From assembly GCA_030544235.1 (NCBI GenBank), contig CM060469.1, positions 13,634,017-13,698,016 of the forward strand: DNA of 64,000 nucleotides. The letters are read 5' to 3'. This document shows, piece after piece, positions 46,871 through 58,024 of this stretch. The stretch's first letter is position 1, and the number at the start of each line of letters is the position of its first letter. This stretch comes from Lepturacanthus savala. Its lineage: Eukaryota > Chordata > Actinopteri > Scombriformes > Trichiuridae. The translations under genes were made by a program, and so were the position numbers. The notes below the pieces were generated by a model. It searched no databases. It worked only from the letters and a program-made list of their open reading frames with translations, and was not told the origin of the DNA.

Positions 46871-48758
46871 AGTCCAGATGCAACCTACACACACACTCAC
46901 ACACACGCTCTGCTCCACATGCTCCTCATAAACACACAAACACAAAGCATAGGCACATAAAAGAACAAGTGCATCGAATGCATACATTTGCTTATTCCAC
47001 TGAAATCCTCTGCACAGGATTGATCAGGATGGACCGGATGAGAGCTTTAAATGAAAAAAAAAAGTAAAGTCTTGGGACCTCCTCACCAGCTACCTCATTC
47101 TCCTACTTCCATGTGCAGCTCTGTGTAGTCACCGGGGCCTATAGCGCCTGTGTCTGAGGAGTAATGACGAGAGGACCGAGTAAGAGAGATAAGAGAAAGA
47201 GTGATGGGGGTCAGGCTGCAGCGTTGCTGGCAGCCCTCACGGACCTCACACACCACCCTCCTCCCCCTCCGACAGGCTGTCCAGGACACCATTTGTTTGC
47301 ACAAGGTGATAAATAATTTGGCCTGTGCTGACATGGATTAATGTGGCCCTTAGCCCCCTTTTTTCCTCCCTCCGCGTTCGGACACAAACTGGCTCCCTCT
47401 TTAATGGTCAAAATACATTAAATTCTTATCAGCTCCCAAAGCCAGGGACCAAGAAGTGACCCTCCTGGTACTCAGAGGCTATCATGGAACTTAAGGATGC
47501 TTTCATATATTTGGAGCAGTGCCCTGGACATGGCCCCCTGAGGCATTTACATGAAATTTAACAGTCTTCTAACTCCCAGTGTGCACTTTGAAAATTTTTT
47601 TCTTCTCCAATTAGGAACGCCTAATAATTTTTTTGCAAGAGCATTTGAAACAATTGAAATAAAAAAAAATACAAGAGGGAAAAATAATACTCCCATTAAA
47701 AACCCACAAAGGGAATAGCGATTCATGTGATGAACATAAACTGTACTTGCATTTTGTTGTAAAAACACAAATTGCACTCGGAGCCAGTCAACTGATATAT
47801 TCCTAACCACTACACACGCTCTACCAGACTGACTGTACCACAAAGTGAGAGTATGATTAAAAGTTTGAAGCATTAGCATCATCGTAACACAGCCTTAAAC
47901 CAGTGATGACCGTGGGTGACAGTTGGACTGAGAGCTGCTCTGAGTGCTAATCATGCTCAGTAATCATAAAATACTTGAGATAATTGTACTGTGATCTCAG
48001 GTCCATAGTGGAAGTGTTTTTTTTTTCATGCAATAAATTTGTTCCATTTGGCCTCATTTGAAGAGTTCTTTTTTTACACTGTAAAAACACCAACACACTC
48101 ATCTTCAGACACTACTTGTCAAATTAAAAGATGCTTTCTTGTCTTCTTTCCATTTTTTTTGTCTTCAGTCGGGTGTTTCTTTTCAAACTACATTATTAGA
48201 GGCTCTTTAAAATATCTAAGATGTTTCTTGTTTCAATAATTAAACAGTGTACAGCTAAGGGCTCCCGTTATAACTCTTAATGTGCATGCCCTATGGCCTT
48301 TATCTTTGATCTTTCATGCTACTGCATAATTTTAACTATAACGAGAAACACTTGAGCTGCCATATCCTTCCTCCCTGCTCTGTCTCGCTCTTTCGTACAT
48401 TAAACAGGGGAATGCTTCTCTGTTCAGTCGTTGCAGATGTTAGACGCAGCGTGCTCATATATGATGCACAATGGTGGCCTGAAACACTGACTGCATGTAC
48501 ACAAATGATACATATTTGCATACTTGAGTGGCTTGGATGGGAGGGTGCTTGGATCCGTTGTTGAGGTCAGTTTGTTGTTGTGTTTTGTGTGTTTAAATGT
48601 ATTGAGGTTTTCTTGGGGGTCCCAGCTCAGACCCTGCAGAGCTCAATCATCCTCAGTCCAGGCCCCGGCAGGCCATGGGTCATATCCCCACACCATGAAG
48701 CTCTCTTCACCACAGAGCCTGGCTACCATAGAGGTACAGACACAAAGTCATCCCCACA
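46871..48758. other. unique non-coding sequence
   Basis: Short CA words at 46888-46906. The 111-codon minus frame at 47547-47882 contains a hydrophobic stretch but no family signature. T-runs at 48017-48026 and about 48152-48160. No supported gene. Confidence 0.5.

Positions 48759-48784
<26 letters not shown>
48759..48784. repeat. (TC)13 microsatellite
   Basis: Uninterrupted CT dinucleotides. Confidence 0.93.
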
Positions 48785-48789
<5 letters not shown>

Positions 48790-49519
48790 CAGAGAGTAAC
48801 CATTTCAATTCCAAATATGTGGTATCCAAATAACACTGGTTTGGACAGTTTGGAACGCTGCAGCTGGATGAGAAAACAGCTGATCTTTCATCAGCTGATC
48901 CAGTGAACTAGTTTGCATGCAGCTCTTTGGTAATTTACCCCTGGCATCAAAGGGAAAAAAAGGGATATAAAAAAAGAGCCAAATAGAGGGTTAACAGTGA
49001 CGTGGCTTTTTTCACCGCTTGAGACGCCGCTTGGCGAGCGCAGGAGCTGAGGTTGATGCTGAACTGAAAGTTTGCTATTTAGCAAAACCATGTTTAGTTC
49101 AACTAACAACAACATAAACCATAGCAAAGTACATTATAATTGGCGCTGGTGTGGTTTCGCTGTTGCTGTTTTCTCGCTGCTATGATCTGACTGTAAATTT
49201 AGTTGCATTGACCCGGTAACACTAGCGGATGCACTGAAAAAGGCGGTTCTCCATATTGTTCCCACTTGTAAAAAAGGCATTACTGTCATGTTTCTACAGG
49301 AGCCCAGAACAGACAAACCAAACACCAGCTCTGGAAAGGTCCTTTCTCTTTTTTTGTGCATTTTTCAAAAGTTTTGCCGCCACCATAATTGAATCGTTCA
49401 CTGCGGGCACATCGGCGAGATAGAAACCCCTGACTTAAGACATTGTTAATCCGCTTTGTTCCTTCTTGCGTATCATTATCAGAATTTCTGCTTCTGATTT
49501 TCTGAGACTTTACACGGAA
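48785..49519. other. possible 5' flank of a Harbinger-like relic
   Basis: From about 48940 the sequence becomes CpG-richer ('tgagacgccgcttggcgagc', 'ttggcgctggtgtggtttcg') and leads into the Myb/SANT-like frame at 49520. This could be the untranslated leader of the same dead transposon. No terminal inverted repeat was identified, so the boundary is unknown. Confidence 0.3.
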
Positions 49520-49633
49520 ATGGAAGCAGGCGCCAATGTCATTACAAATGGTAAAGTTGCCAAAAAAGATACCACAGCTTCGAAGAAATCAGCAACTCAC
49601 TTTTGGACGGAGGAGGAGACGGAGTTCTATTAA
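49520..49633 (+). pseudogene. truncated Myb/SANT-like DNA-binding protein of a Harbinger-type transposon
   Basis: A 37-codon frame from an ATG: a Lys-rich leader (residues 12-24, with KVAKKD and ASKK) followed by SATHFWTEEETEFY and a stop. The W-T/S-x-E-E-T motif after a short basic leader is how Myb/SANT-like DNA-binding ORFs of PIF/Harbinger transposons, and related MADF/Myb-like proteins, begin; in intact copies the helix-turn-helix continues for another 60-80 residues. Here a stop falls straight after the first helix, and the following sequence ('agattaagttgtaggtaatt') has no matching helices. I read this as a broken relic. The motif is short, so a chance match cannot be excluded. Confidence 0.45.
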
Positions 49634-51264
49634 AGATTAAGTTGTAGGTAATTAGTAAGTAGGGTAGTAACACCAGTTGTTGAAACAGCCACAGCACCAC
49701 CTAGCATAGCGGAGTCTGCCAAGATCGCTGAATATTATCCCAATTAAACATCAAACAACATCAAAACAACATCAAATTTGGCGAAATCCAGTACGATCCC
49801 ACCATGTGACCACAGTGATCGATTAGTTGGTTGCACTCTGCAACATCACAACTCGATGCTGGAAATTCCACGCCGCACTTCTAATATATTAATTCATTAC
49901 AGAAGAATCTGAGTCATCAGATCCGGTCACATCATCACACATGACACGTGATTTAGTGCTTCACAATGACAACAACATAAACACATTGAAACGAGATGAT
50001 CAAACAATTAAAAACAATGCAGCAGACAGCATAAAATGGATAATAAAAGCCAATTAAAAACGCATTCATTATTTTATTTAAATTACAAAGTATATGCGCA
50101 TTGTAACCACACTTTTGCTTTGTTATAAATACTCGTTAAAGCAGGGGTGTTTGTTTGCATTTAAACTTCCATATTTATGTGGTCCCTTATAGTTATGGTA
50201 GAGAAGATATCTTCAGCAATTTATTTTTATAGTAAACATCAATTATATTTACATGCAACCTGTTTAGTCATTTTAATAGAGAAGGAAAGTACTATTATTC
50301 TTCTTAATGCTTTTTTTTTTTTTTTACAGAATCAGCCACAGTGCTACATGACATCATTGTTGGCTTTCAGGATTAAGCACACTGTAATTAACATTAAGTA
50401 GCCCCTGTGTCCTCACCTTTTTTGTTCTAAACCCCTGCCTCTATCTGCCTGTGTCTTTCTTTCTCCATCTCTCTCAATCTCTGTACTGTATATCGTCTAT
50501 GAACTGGCTGTAGCTCTGAAACAGCAGGCCCACACAGACCAAAGCACTAGTGATGGTGGATTAGTCTGTTGAATTATTCAAAGCCGAATTCCCCATTGAA
50601 ATGTGTAAAAGGTCCCTTGCTGGGTTTAAAAACAGAGAGTACAGTTGGAGCTGACAACAAAAGGTTCAACTTCAAATAAAAGGGCCCCATCACTTTACTT
50701 CATTTGCATTGCACGTTATTCATTTTAACATTAGATTTTTGTTCTGACTTTGTGGCAAAAAAGTGTAATCATGTTTTATTTTTTTTTAAACAGATTTACC
50801 CGGGAGTCCGCTGTTGTCGGTTGCGAAGATCACCGTGGGGTGCTTAGCAAATTCTATTTTTATTCAGTTTTCCCCCAAGTTTTCAACAAGATGCTGATGG
50901 TAAATTATTGTTGTTAATGTGCAGGGCCTTGCCATGTTTTATGGTGTGATGTAATACTGAGCCAACATTTCCTAAGTAATTGTACACTGTCGACAATGTT
51001 CATTCAGTACAAAAATGCAGGCTGAGACCTTGTCCACATATCGCTAATGTATGTACTTGAATGGAACAAGAGGATGCAGAGCGGTGAAAGGACTAAGTCT
51101 GGCAGCAGAGAAAACATACAATTTTGTTGATGAGATTATTTACACCATATAGTACATTTAATTAATAGGTCTTAAGGTGCTAAGTAAGAATCATTATACA
51201 TATGGTATACTCTTTAATCCCACAATACAGTACTGTTGAATGAAAAAAGCAGTGTATACACACA
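49634..51264. other. AT-rich non-coding sequence
   Basis: T-run 50311-50325. A short open stretch behind an acceptor-like 'ttttttttaaacag' at about 50782-50797 was considered and not called. Contains an ATTTGCAT octamer near 50702. No supported gene. Confidence 0.45.
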
Positions 51265-51430
51265 GTCACTGTGGTAGCAAACTGGTTAGGATAAATAGCA
51301 CATGACCGCAACATCTGTGGTTAAATTCCAGCTGTGAACCTTTTGCTGCAAGTCGTACCCCTCTCTCCACCCGTTTCCTGCTTCTCCGAGCATTCAGCTG
51401 TCACATAAAGGCAGTAATGCCACCAAAAAA
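51265..51430 (+). mobile_element. tRNA-derived SINE
   Basis: The head has 'ggtagcaaactggttagg' (A-box position of an RNA polymerase III promoter) and 'ctgtggttaaattccagctg' (B-box, consensus GGTTCGAATCC, partly decayed). After this come 'ttttgctgcaagtcgtaccc', a C/T-rich 'ctctctccacccgtttcctg', 'cagctgtcacataaaggcag' and an A-run tail. This order is that of a tRNA-derived SINE common in percomorph fish. It is about 165 bp, plus strand. Decay of the B-box (aaattcca) suggests an inactive copy. Confidence 0.7.
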
Positions 51431-53408
51431 TATAGATTTTGACATCTAAATACCAACATCTAACAAATCAAATCTAATTATCCTCAGGAAACTATTTTCC
51501 CCTTTTATCCTTAAAGTAGTGCAGCGAATAGTGCATAAGTGATCAATTGTGGGCATAGCATATATGAACACCAGTACCCAAGTGTAGATAGTTTACATTG
51601 AATGTTTTATGTTGTAGAGAGACACTGCCGAACGCTTTATCCTCCATTATGAAGGGGCAGTGCAGCACCTGCTAACACACGTCCCTATAGGAAAACTAAA
51701 TCCACAAGACCAACAGCGTCACACAAGTACAGTATGAAAGGCTCTGCACCCCCAGAGAGGTATAATTGTGTACTGTAGGGTTGTGGGGAAGGTGGCCTAT
51801 CTTGATGAGGGAGAAGAGATGGAAGGACCAAGCAGAATGAGAAATGTTATTTATATACATCAATATATGTGGAGTTTCTCCATTGAGCTTTTCTTAAAAT
51901 ACCTGCCCCCAACGCTATGCATTCCTCTCTATAGCCTAGTGTATATCACAGAGGGACAGGGACCAATATACTGTATAAACACATTTCTAAACACCTTTTT
52001 AGGCAGGTACATGAAGGAAAATGGAAGTGAAGTGGGGGCACTTCAGGTGCCTTCTACATACCTTAGAGACTGTGCAAGGGTCCCATAATGTGTTCTGACT
52101 ATGTTCTATTATGCCCCAAGAATGGCAGACATTGTAAATCATTTGTTAGCATGAAAATATGTAAAGGGGGTAAATATGGATTTATGTCGAGGAGCGGCCG
52201 CACCATCAAAGCATCACACTCTGATGCCAGTGGTGGAGTTCAATAAGCTGGAGAGATGAAAGCTAATGAAAGGCAAACACGAACAGGGTGTTGGTGGGGC
52301 ATGGGAGGAGGTATGGAAGGAGAGAGAGAAGGAGGGAAAGGGTATTTGAGTGGGTGAGTGTGTGTGTATGCGCGTGTAATGTGAGGAATACAGACGATGT
52401 GAGATGTTGTCTGGTGTGGTCCAATCAAGCCACGGGATATAACAGTAGTCAATAGCAAGAGATGAAAGGGATCTCGGTATGGAGGCTGTGTGGTCTCAAG
52501 GAGGACTTTGTGCATGTGTGAGCCTTTGTGTGTTTGTGAGCCCAGTTTTTTTGTGTGTGTGTGTGTGTTTGTGTGTGTGTCTGAGCATTTGTGAATAAGG
52601 TTGCCAATGTGCTTCTGCCAAGCTGGTCCATGCATTTCTGTGCTATAGCAGTAAATATGTAGCCAGGGACACATGCCCGCTGCCCTTGCACTTTATGGAT
52701 ACTTCCCACTGAGTCTCGTGGGTACAGTACACTATGTTCCAATCACTTAGATCATACCTGTCTACTGCAGCAACTGTATGGCATGAATATGTTTGCAAAT
52801 CAGCCAGACATGAGGGAACACAGTGCAAGAACAGACTCATGAACAATTTGATTAGCATATTGCCATTACATCTCTGTCTTTATTGGAGGTAACATGCTGT
52901 GTAATTGCACACCTTCTTTAGAGACTTTCATCTTGTGTATACTGCACAGCTTGAGTCACGTGCTGCTGTTCATAAGGATAAGCCTGGGATATGAAGTGCT
53001 TTACTGTTAAAGTTGTGGTGGGTTTTTTGTCAGTGAATAATGCATGTATTACAGTGATGGCTGAGCTAATGGCACAGGGGCACTCATTAGTAATTTCTGG
53101 CTAAGTTTCAAGCTTTGGCTCATAAGCCCTTAATTGTACATGTCATTGATGAAATCCAGCCTTTTTGTACTGGCGAAAGAGTTCTACACCCTCCCGATGC
53201 ACACACATGAAACACACAAATTCATAGATTGGCTGCATAAACTCATTGTTTCTGTAGGCTTTGTCTCTGCTCAGTGTATCCTGAAGCTCACCCAATGAAA
53301 ATGTGGATCATATTTGGCATGTCTGTATTTCTCATACACAAATGAGGTAACTCGCTCCGTGTATCATCTTCAATACGTTTACAGTGTAGCAAACTGCTGA
53401 TTGTGTAG
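51431..53408. other. unique non-coding sequence with GT tract
   Basis: GT run at 52552-52581. The 106-codon plus frame at 51768-52088 has no family signature. Minus frames at 52240-52742 are CA-repeat products. No supported gene. Confidence 0.5.
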
Positions 53409-54345
53409 AACACATGTCAAACTCAAGGCCCATGGGCTGAATCTGGCCCAGGACTTCATTTTATGTGGCCTTGCAATGAGTAGCACAATTCTGTTTGAGG
53501 GATGGGAAAGCAACTACATGTTTGTGCTTAATGGAGATGTTTTATTTTTGGAGTTGTGCACCTCTCTCTGGTACTCTTTTTGTGTCTCTTGTGGCCTCCC
53601 AAACAAACATGGACGCACTGCACTCTCCCCTTGTTGCACACAAACACTCCTCTTACCTGCAGTCATTTCACCCCATCTACACACGCTGTCTCCACTTAAA
53701 TAACATTTAAGCATGGCTTTGAAAAGTGCTGTCAACCACTCCCCCTTTCAAAAAAAAAACAACAACAAGGGGCTACATGGTGAATTCAGGTGCACTTCTT
53801 CACCACTTTGTACAGCAAAGCATGAGACTCCCTGTTTCATTCGAGTACACCTTGTAAAATCCAAAATCTATACTCAAATGGCCATAAAGGTTGTTTAAAA
53901 CAGGAACTTACTAAAATCTGTCATTGCTTTCTTGTTCTACCATTGCAGTATTTTAAATATACTAAGATTCCAATTTTGAAAAGTCTATACATTGATTAAA
54001 TCAAATTGCTCGCACCAGTTATCATCATATTCTTTTATGTGACTCCAGATGATTTTTCATGTTGTTTTCCTACAGAATTTTAATAAATAGATGCTAAAAT
54101 CATACAACAATAATAATGTTCATTTTTACATAGGCATACTTTTTAAATTCTGTTAAATCTTATCAAATATAATATAAGATATATCAGCAACATAGTATAA
54201 TGAATTATTAATAACTTACTATGAATGATGAGGCAATTATGTAATATGAATATGATATGAACAATATGCATTTATATAGTCAACTGGCCCTTTGAGGGCA
54301 ACCATAATGCTGATGTAGCCCAGGATGAAATTGAGTTTCTCCAGT
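53409..54345. mobile_element. non-autonomous hAT (Charlie-like) DNA transposon
   Basis: The left end 'acatgtcaaactcaaggccc', followed by 'atctggcccaggacttcatt' and 'ttatgtggcc', and the right end 'ctggccctttgagggcaacc', 'ataatgctgatgtagcccag' and 'gatgaaattgagttt', correspond to the two termini of a vertebrate hAT family known for TGTCAAACTCA ends and GGCCCGC/GGCCACATCAG words. The ends are inverted relative to one another, about 0.93 kb apart. A possible 8-bp duplication is 'tgtagaac' (53404-53411) against 'tatagaac' (near 54345), 7 of 8, but it overlaps the decayed left terminus. The interior is AT-rich with no transposase frame. Confidence 0.65.
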
Positions 54346-55771
54346 ATAGAACAGGTTCTGGCCATAGGGGAGAAGGGTTAAGATAAAACCTGAGAAACAA
54401 CAGTAGCTTGTTTGAAAAAGAAAAGAAAAAAAACTCACCCTAACTTAATGCCATAATTTGTCATTGATTCTGATTCTCCTATCAGGTGCACCCCTGCTCT
54501 ATGTTGCATGGCCAACACTTGGGAGCGCTGGTCATTTTCACACTCCAGTGCTGACCTGTAAGGTGCACATGGGCGAGGTAATTGCTTTTCACAGAGAGGC
54601 CCATTTCTAGTGAGAAGATGACCACGCATGCATTTGATTTGGTTTGGTTAGACTCAGTGGTGTGAAATTGACGATGCCAATGTTATCAAATATGATTTAC
54701 TTTTTCCAATAGTTTGTTTGCACGTTCGTTAGTTCATTTGTTTCCCATTCGCGGTATCATATATAGCGGTATACATATGCAACAGTGCGGCAAACATGTC
54801 TGAACTAGTTCAGGTCAGTTTGGCTTCGGTTAGCGCTATAAAACTGACAACTGAGTCCCTGTGAATCATAGCACCGCCATCCCCTAATTGGGAAGATCAG
54901 ATCATCTCTGCATATTAATGTATAACTAATTACCTGACCAGAGGTATTACTGCTACAAGTTTGCAGGTAAGCTATGCTGCCAGGGTCACTGCCTGCACAC
55001 AAGTCTCTCTCTGCACTCATTACTACAGTAATGAAGTTATGCTTTCCTTTTTTCCTCTCTTCTCCTCTCTCATGTCCTGCTTGTCTGGAGCTGGGTCAGT
55101 GTGTGCTGAGTAGTTCTGTGAAATGTCTCTGCTTCTAATAGCTTTAGGTACATAAGCTTTTTGCTGTCATACATGATTCAATCATTATAATATAGTGTAT
55201 TATACACATTTGGGTCATCTGTCTTTTCTTCCTTAAAAAAACAATGAATAAAGTGTTCCTTAACAAATGATGCATTTTGTTATATTTGATGTGGAATGTC
55301 AAACATTTTGTTACGCCCGATTTTTTTCGATAGCGGAGTATTTTACTAATTTTATGACTGTGGATGGCGGATGACGGTCACATTGTAATAAGGTGGATCA
55401 CTGACAACAAGGCTCATCAAATAATTTACAGACAATGACAGGCGTATGACATCATTTACACAGCAGTAACAGTTATTAGACTAAATGTTCATGGCAACAC
55501 AGATTGCCTATTAACAGAAGAATTGTGCGCTTTATTGTTATGTTGGCGCATGTGTGAGCGTTTGTGAGTTTGTTGGCTCTGGGCCAGGGAACCTGTTATT
55601 TGGGCTGCCTCTTGTTTTTTTTTTCCCTCCGTCTCTCTTTCTCTCTCCCTCTCCCTCAGCCGCCAGGCATTTGAGAACTGAGGTACTTTTACACATAGTT
55701 AAACCCTGAACAGTCCAAAACTCAGCCTGCAGGCGCGTGGGCTAAGGCTGCTGGATCAGGATAACAGGACT
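54346..55771. other. unique non-coding sequence
   Basis: Short A-run at 54423-54431. The part 55310-55500 has CNE-like texture ('tattttactaattttatgac', 'tgacaggcgtatgacatcat'). T-run with C/T-rich sequence at 55616-55660. No supported gene. Confidence 0.45.
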
Positions 55772-55783
55772 GCCATCTGCTGG
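55772..55783 (+). promoter_or_regulatory. exact CTCF core motif
   Basis: 'gccatctgctgg' fits the CTCF core GCCMYCTRSTGG (inverse of CCASYAGRKGGC) at all 12 positions. It sits in unique, locally GC-richer sequence (55715-55800). In a gene-poor interval this could mark a loop anchor or insulator, but occupancy cannot be seen from sequence and a 12-base degenerate match can occur by chance. Confidence 0.45.
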
Positions 55784-57689
55784 TTATGCGGGGGATTGTA
55801 CATTAGTGGAGAAAGCAGAGAGAAGGGTGCACAGGGAGGCAGGAGGGGGATGGGGGGAATCTCACTTAACGAAATTTAAAGTCATCACTGCTGACATCTG
55901 CGGAGATTCATGTCAAGGGGCTAAAACCTTCCTGTCAATCAGTCAAACGCTTTGTTCATCAGATCATACGCCAAGTGTAATTTAATCTCACGTAGTTCAA
56001 ATTAACAAAGTTTTCTCCACTTATAGCACTGACTCACCTGTCTGACTCTGTCTGTCAGCTGTCTGTCTTTCAACAAATTTTAAATCTGTCCCCGAATGTT
56101 GATCCATTTCATGCGATGCGAGCGCATGTTGCTTGTGAAATACACTCCGAAGACTCTGAACCAAAAGACCGGCCATGCCTGTCCTCCCTTTCACCGTAAC
56201 CCCCCCCCCCCCAGAGGTTTTTTCTGCCATTCTAAAACAGGGCAGCCGTGCACCCAGAGGTTCAAAAGCCTCAAGGCGGAGGCTAAGATGTTCCTCTCAG
56301 CTGAATATGCAACACTCCTCTCAAATTGTTAGGAACCACTGGAGCAAGAATGAGTCCTTTTTTTTTTCTTCACTACCAACAAAAACAACATCTTTGCCTC
56401 TTTGCCTTCCCTCAATCGAGACTAACCAAAGGGAAGGCGGTGACCAAGGGGAGGGAGAGAGCATTGAGGGGAAAGAATTGGGTAGAGATGAGGGAGGTGG
56501 GTGGGGCGCACCTCTTGGACCCTCATACCGTGTCAGCCCTCCTAGCGGGGGATAGTGTTCAGGATCTATTGATCACAACTCAGTGGAGCAGTAATCCTAC
56601 AGACTTGATTGATTCCGACTGTTGCCTAGGCCTCACTGCACTGCCCAATCCTCCCTCTATACTTTCTCTGCCTCTGTAATTCTCCTCCCAATCCCTCGTT
56701 CCCTCCCCTCCATCTCTCATAAAGCATTGATATGCATGACGGCCAAGGGGCCCCATGAAGGAGGGATGCAGGGAGGATTGGAGGGACAGCAGTTGGGGCA
56801 TTAAGTGTGTGTGTATACACTGCAACAGGAAATAGCCGGCGAGGTGACGGATGCTGCCTCGACACAAGACGGGGCCCCGAGGTGTCTATGTGCTTCTTGC
56901 CCTCACCAAAAATGATGAGTCACCAACTTCACACTTGCCCTTTGCTGGCTGGAGAAAAGTTGTTGTCATCTCTGGCAGGGTAAGGAGGGACTGATCACTG
57001 TTTTCCCTGGCAACCTCTCTTCTGTGTGCTTGTTTGCACTGAGAAATATGTTTATAGAAGTAAGTTTTCATAGGTCACACTTACATATGAGAGGATTAGA
57101 CAACATGCGGTGATGCAAAATCTACTGTACACAAGAAGTTTGAGTTCATGAGTTTTTTTTATGATTTATATTTTGCTTTTGTAAAGCATTTCAATACCCT
57201 AATCATTATTTACAAATAGCGATCTTGTACACCCATGTGTTATCAGCAAATAATAAGGAAAAACTTGATGAATCGGATGATCAGGTGTCGTCCACCTTAA
57301 GCATATTATGCCTGTCGACAAATCTGAACGCATGATTTTCATTCTGTCTGAACCTTGATAAAAAAATGCATCCATATTTGCCTGCATTTGCGTGACGGTG
57401 GCCACGAGCCTACCGCCGCGTATCCCACAAGTGTTTCAGGGTCCCCTCTGAAGGTTTCTGGGACCACTTTTCAGAGATCCTGACAGCTGCAAAGGGATCT
57501 GGCTCAATCCTGCTGTGGTCCCTGGCAGTGGCCTGTGCCAGGATCGTAGTCTGGCTCGACTGAGCTCTGCCACAGAGAGAGGAGACCGGCAATGGGGACT
57601 CATCAGCCCAAACAGACAAACATGGCCACAGAACCAGGACACACTCACACACACAGTATAGAAAACAAATTGGTAAGATTGAAATGTCA
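55784..57689. other. unique non-coding sequence
   Basis: C12-13 run at about 56201-56212; T-run 56357-56367. Overlapping frames at 56021-56867 are low-complexity R/E/G- or P/S-rich with no domain. Frames at 57410-57700 are unrecognised. Confidence 0.5.
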
Positions 57690-58024
57690 TACACTACCAT
57701 TCAAAAGTTTGGGGTCACATAGAAATTTTTTTGAAAGAAAAGCACTGTTTTTTCAATGAAGATAACTTTAAACTAAACAGAAATACACCCTACCAATGTG
57801 GTAAATGACTATTCTAGCTGCTTTTTGTGCAATATCTACATAGGTGTATAGAGGCCCATTTCCAGCAACTATCAGTCCAGTGTTCTAATAGTACAATGTG
57901 TTTGCTTATTGCGTCAGAAGGCTAATGTTATATGTATGTAATTTACAACCCATGGTGGTTAATAAAAGTTTCATGGAAAACATAAAATTGTCTGGGTGAC
58001 CCAAAACTTCCAAACATTACTACA
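57690..58024 (+). mobile_element. internally deleted Tc1-like transposon
   Basis: The left end 'acactaccattcaaaagttt' plus 'ggggtcac' and then 'gaaagaaaagcactgttttt', 'ggtaaatgactattctagct' and 'tgcaatatctacataggtgt' match the terminal and subterminal sequence of a widespread fish Tc1-like family. The right end 'tttcatggaaaacataaaat', 'tgtctgggtgacccaaaact' and 'tccaaacattac' is the inverted counterpart with the same TTTGGGGTCACCC core. A TA lies at the left edge (57690-57691). At about 335 bp, against roughly 1.2-1.6 kb for a full Tc1-like element, the transposase is entirely missing; the deletion junction lies near 57920. Confidence 0.8.

Noticed and set aside
47547..47882. 111-codon minus frame with a hydrophobic stretch
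   Set aside because: The hydrophobic segment comes from T-rich DNA; no family match, no start context, no splice partners.
50797..50915. Possible internal exon between 'ttttttttaaacag' and 'ctgatg|gtaaat'
   Set aside because: Acceptor and donor words exist and one frame is open, but the roughly 40-residue peptide matches nothing I know and no partner exons are visible.
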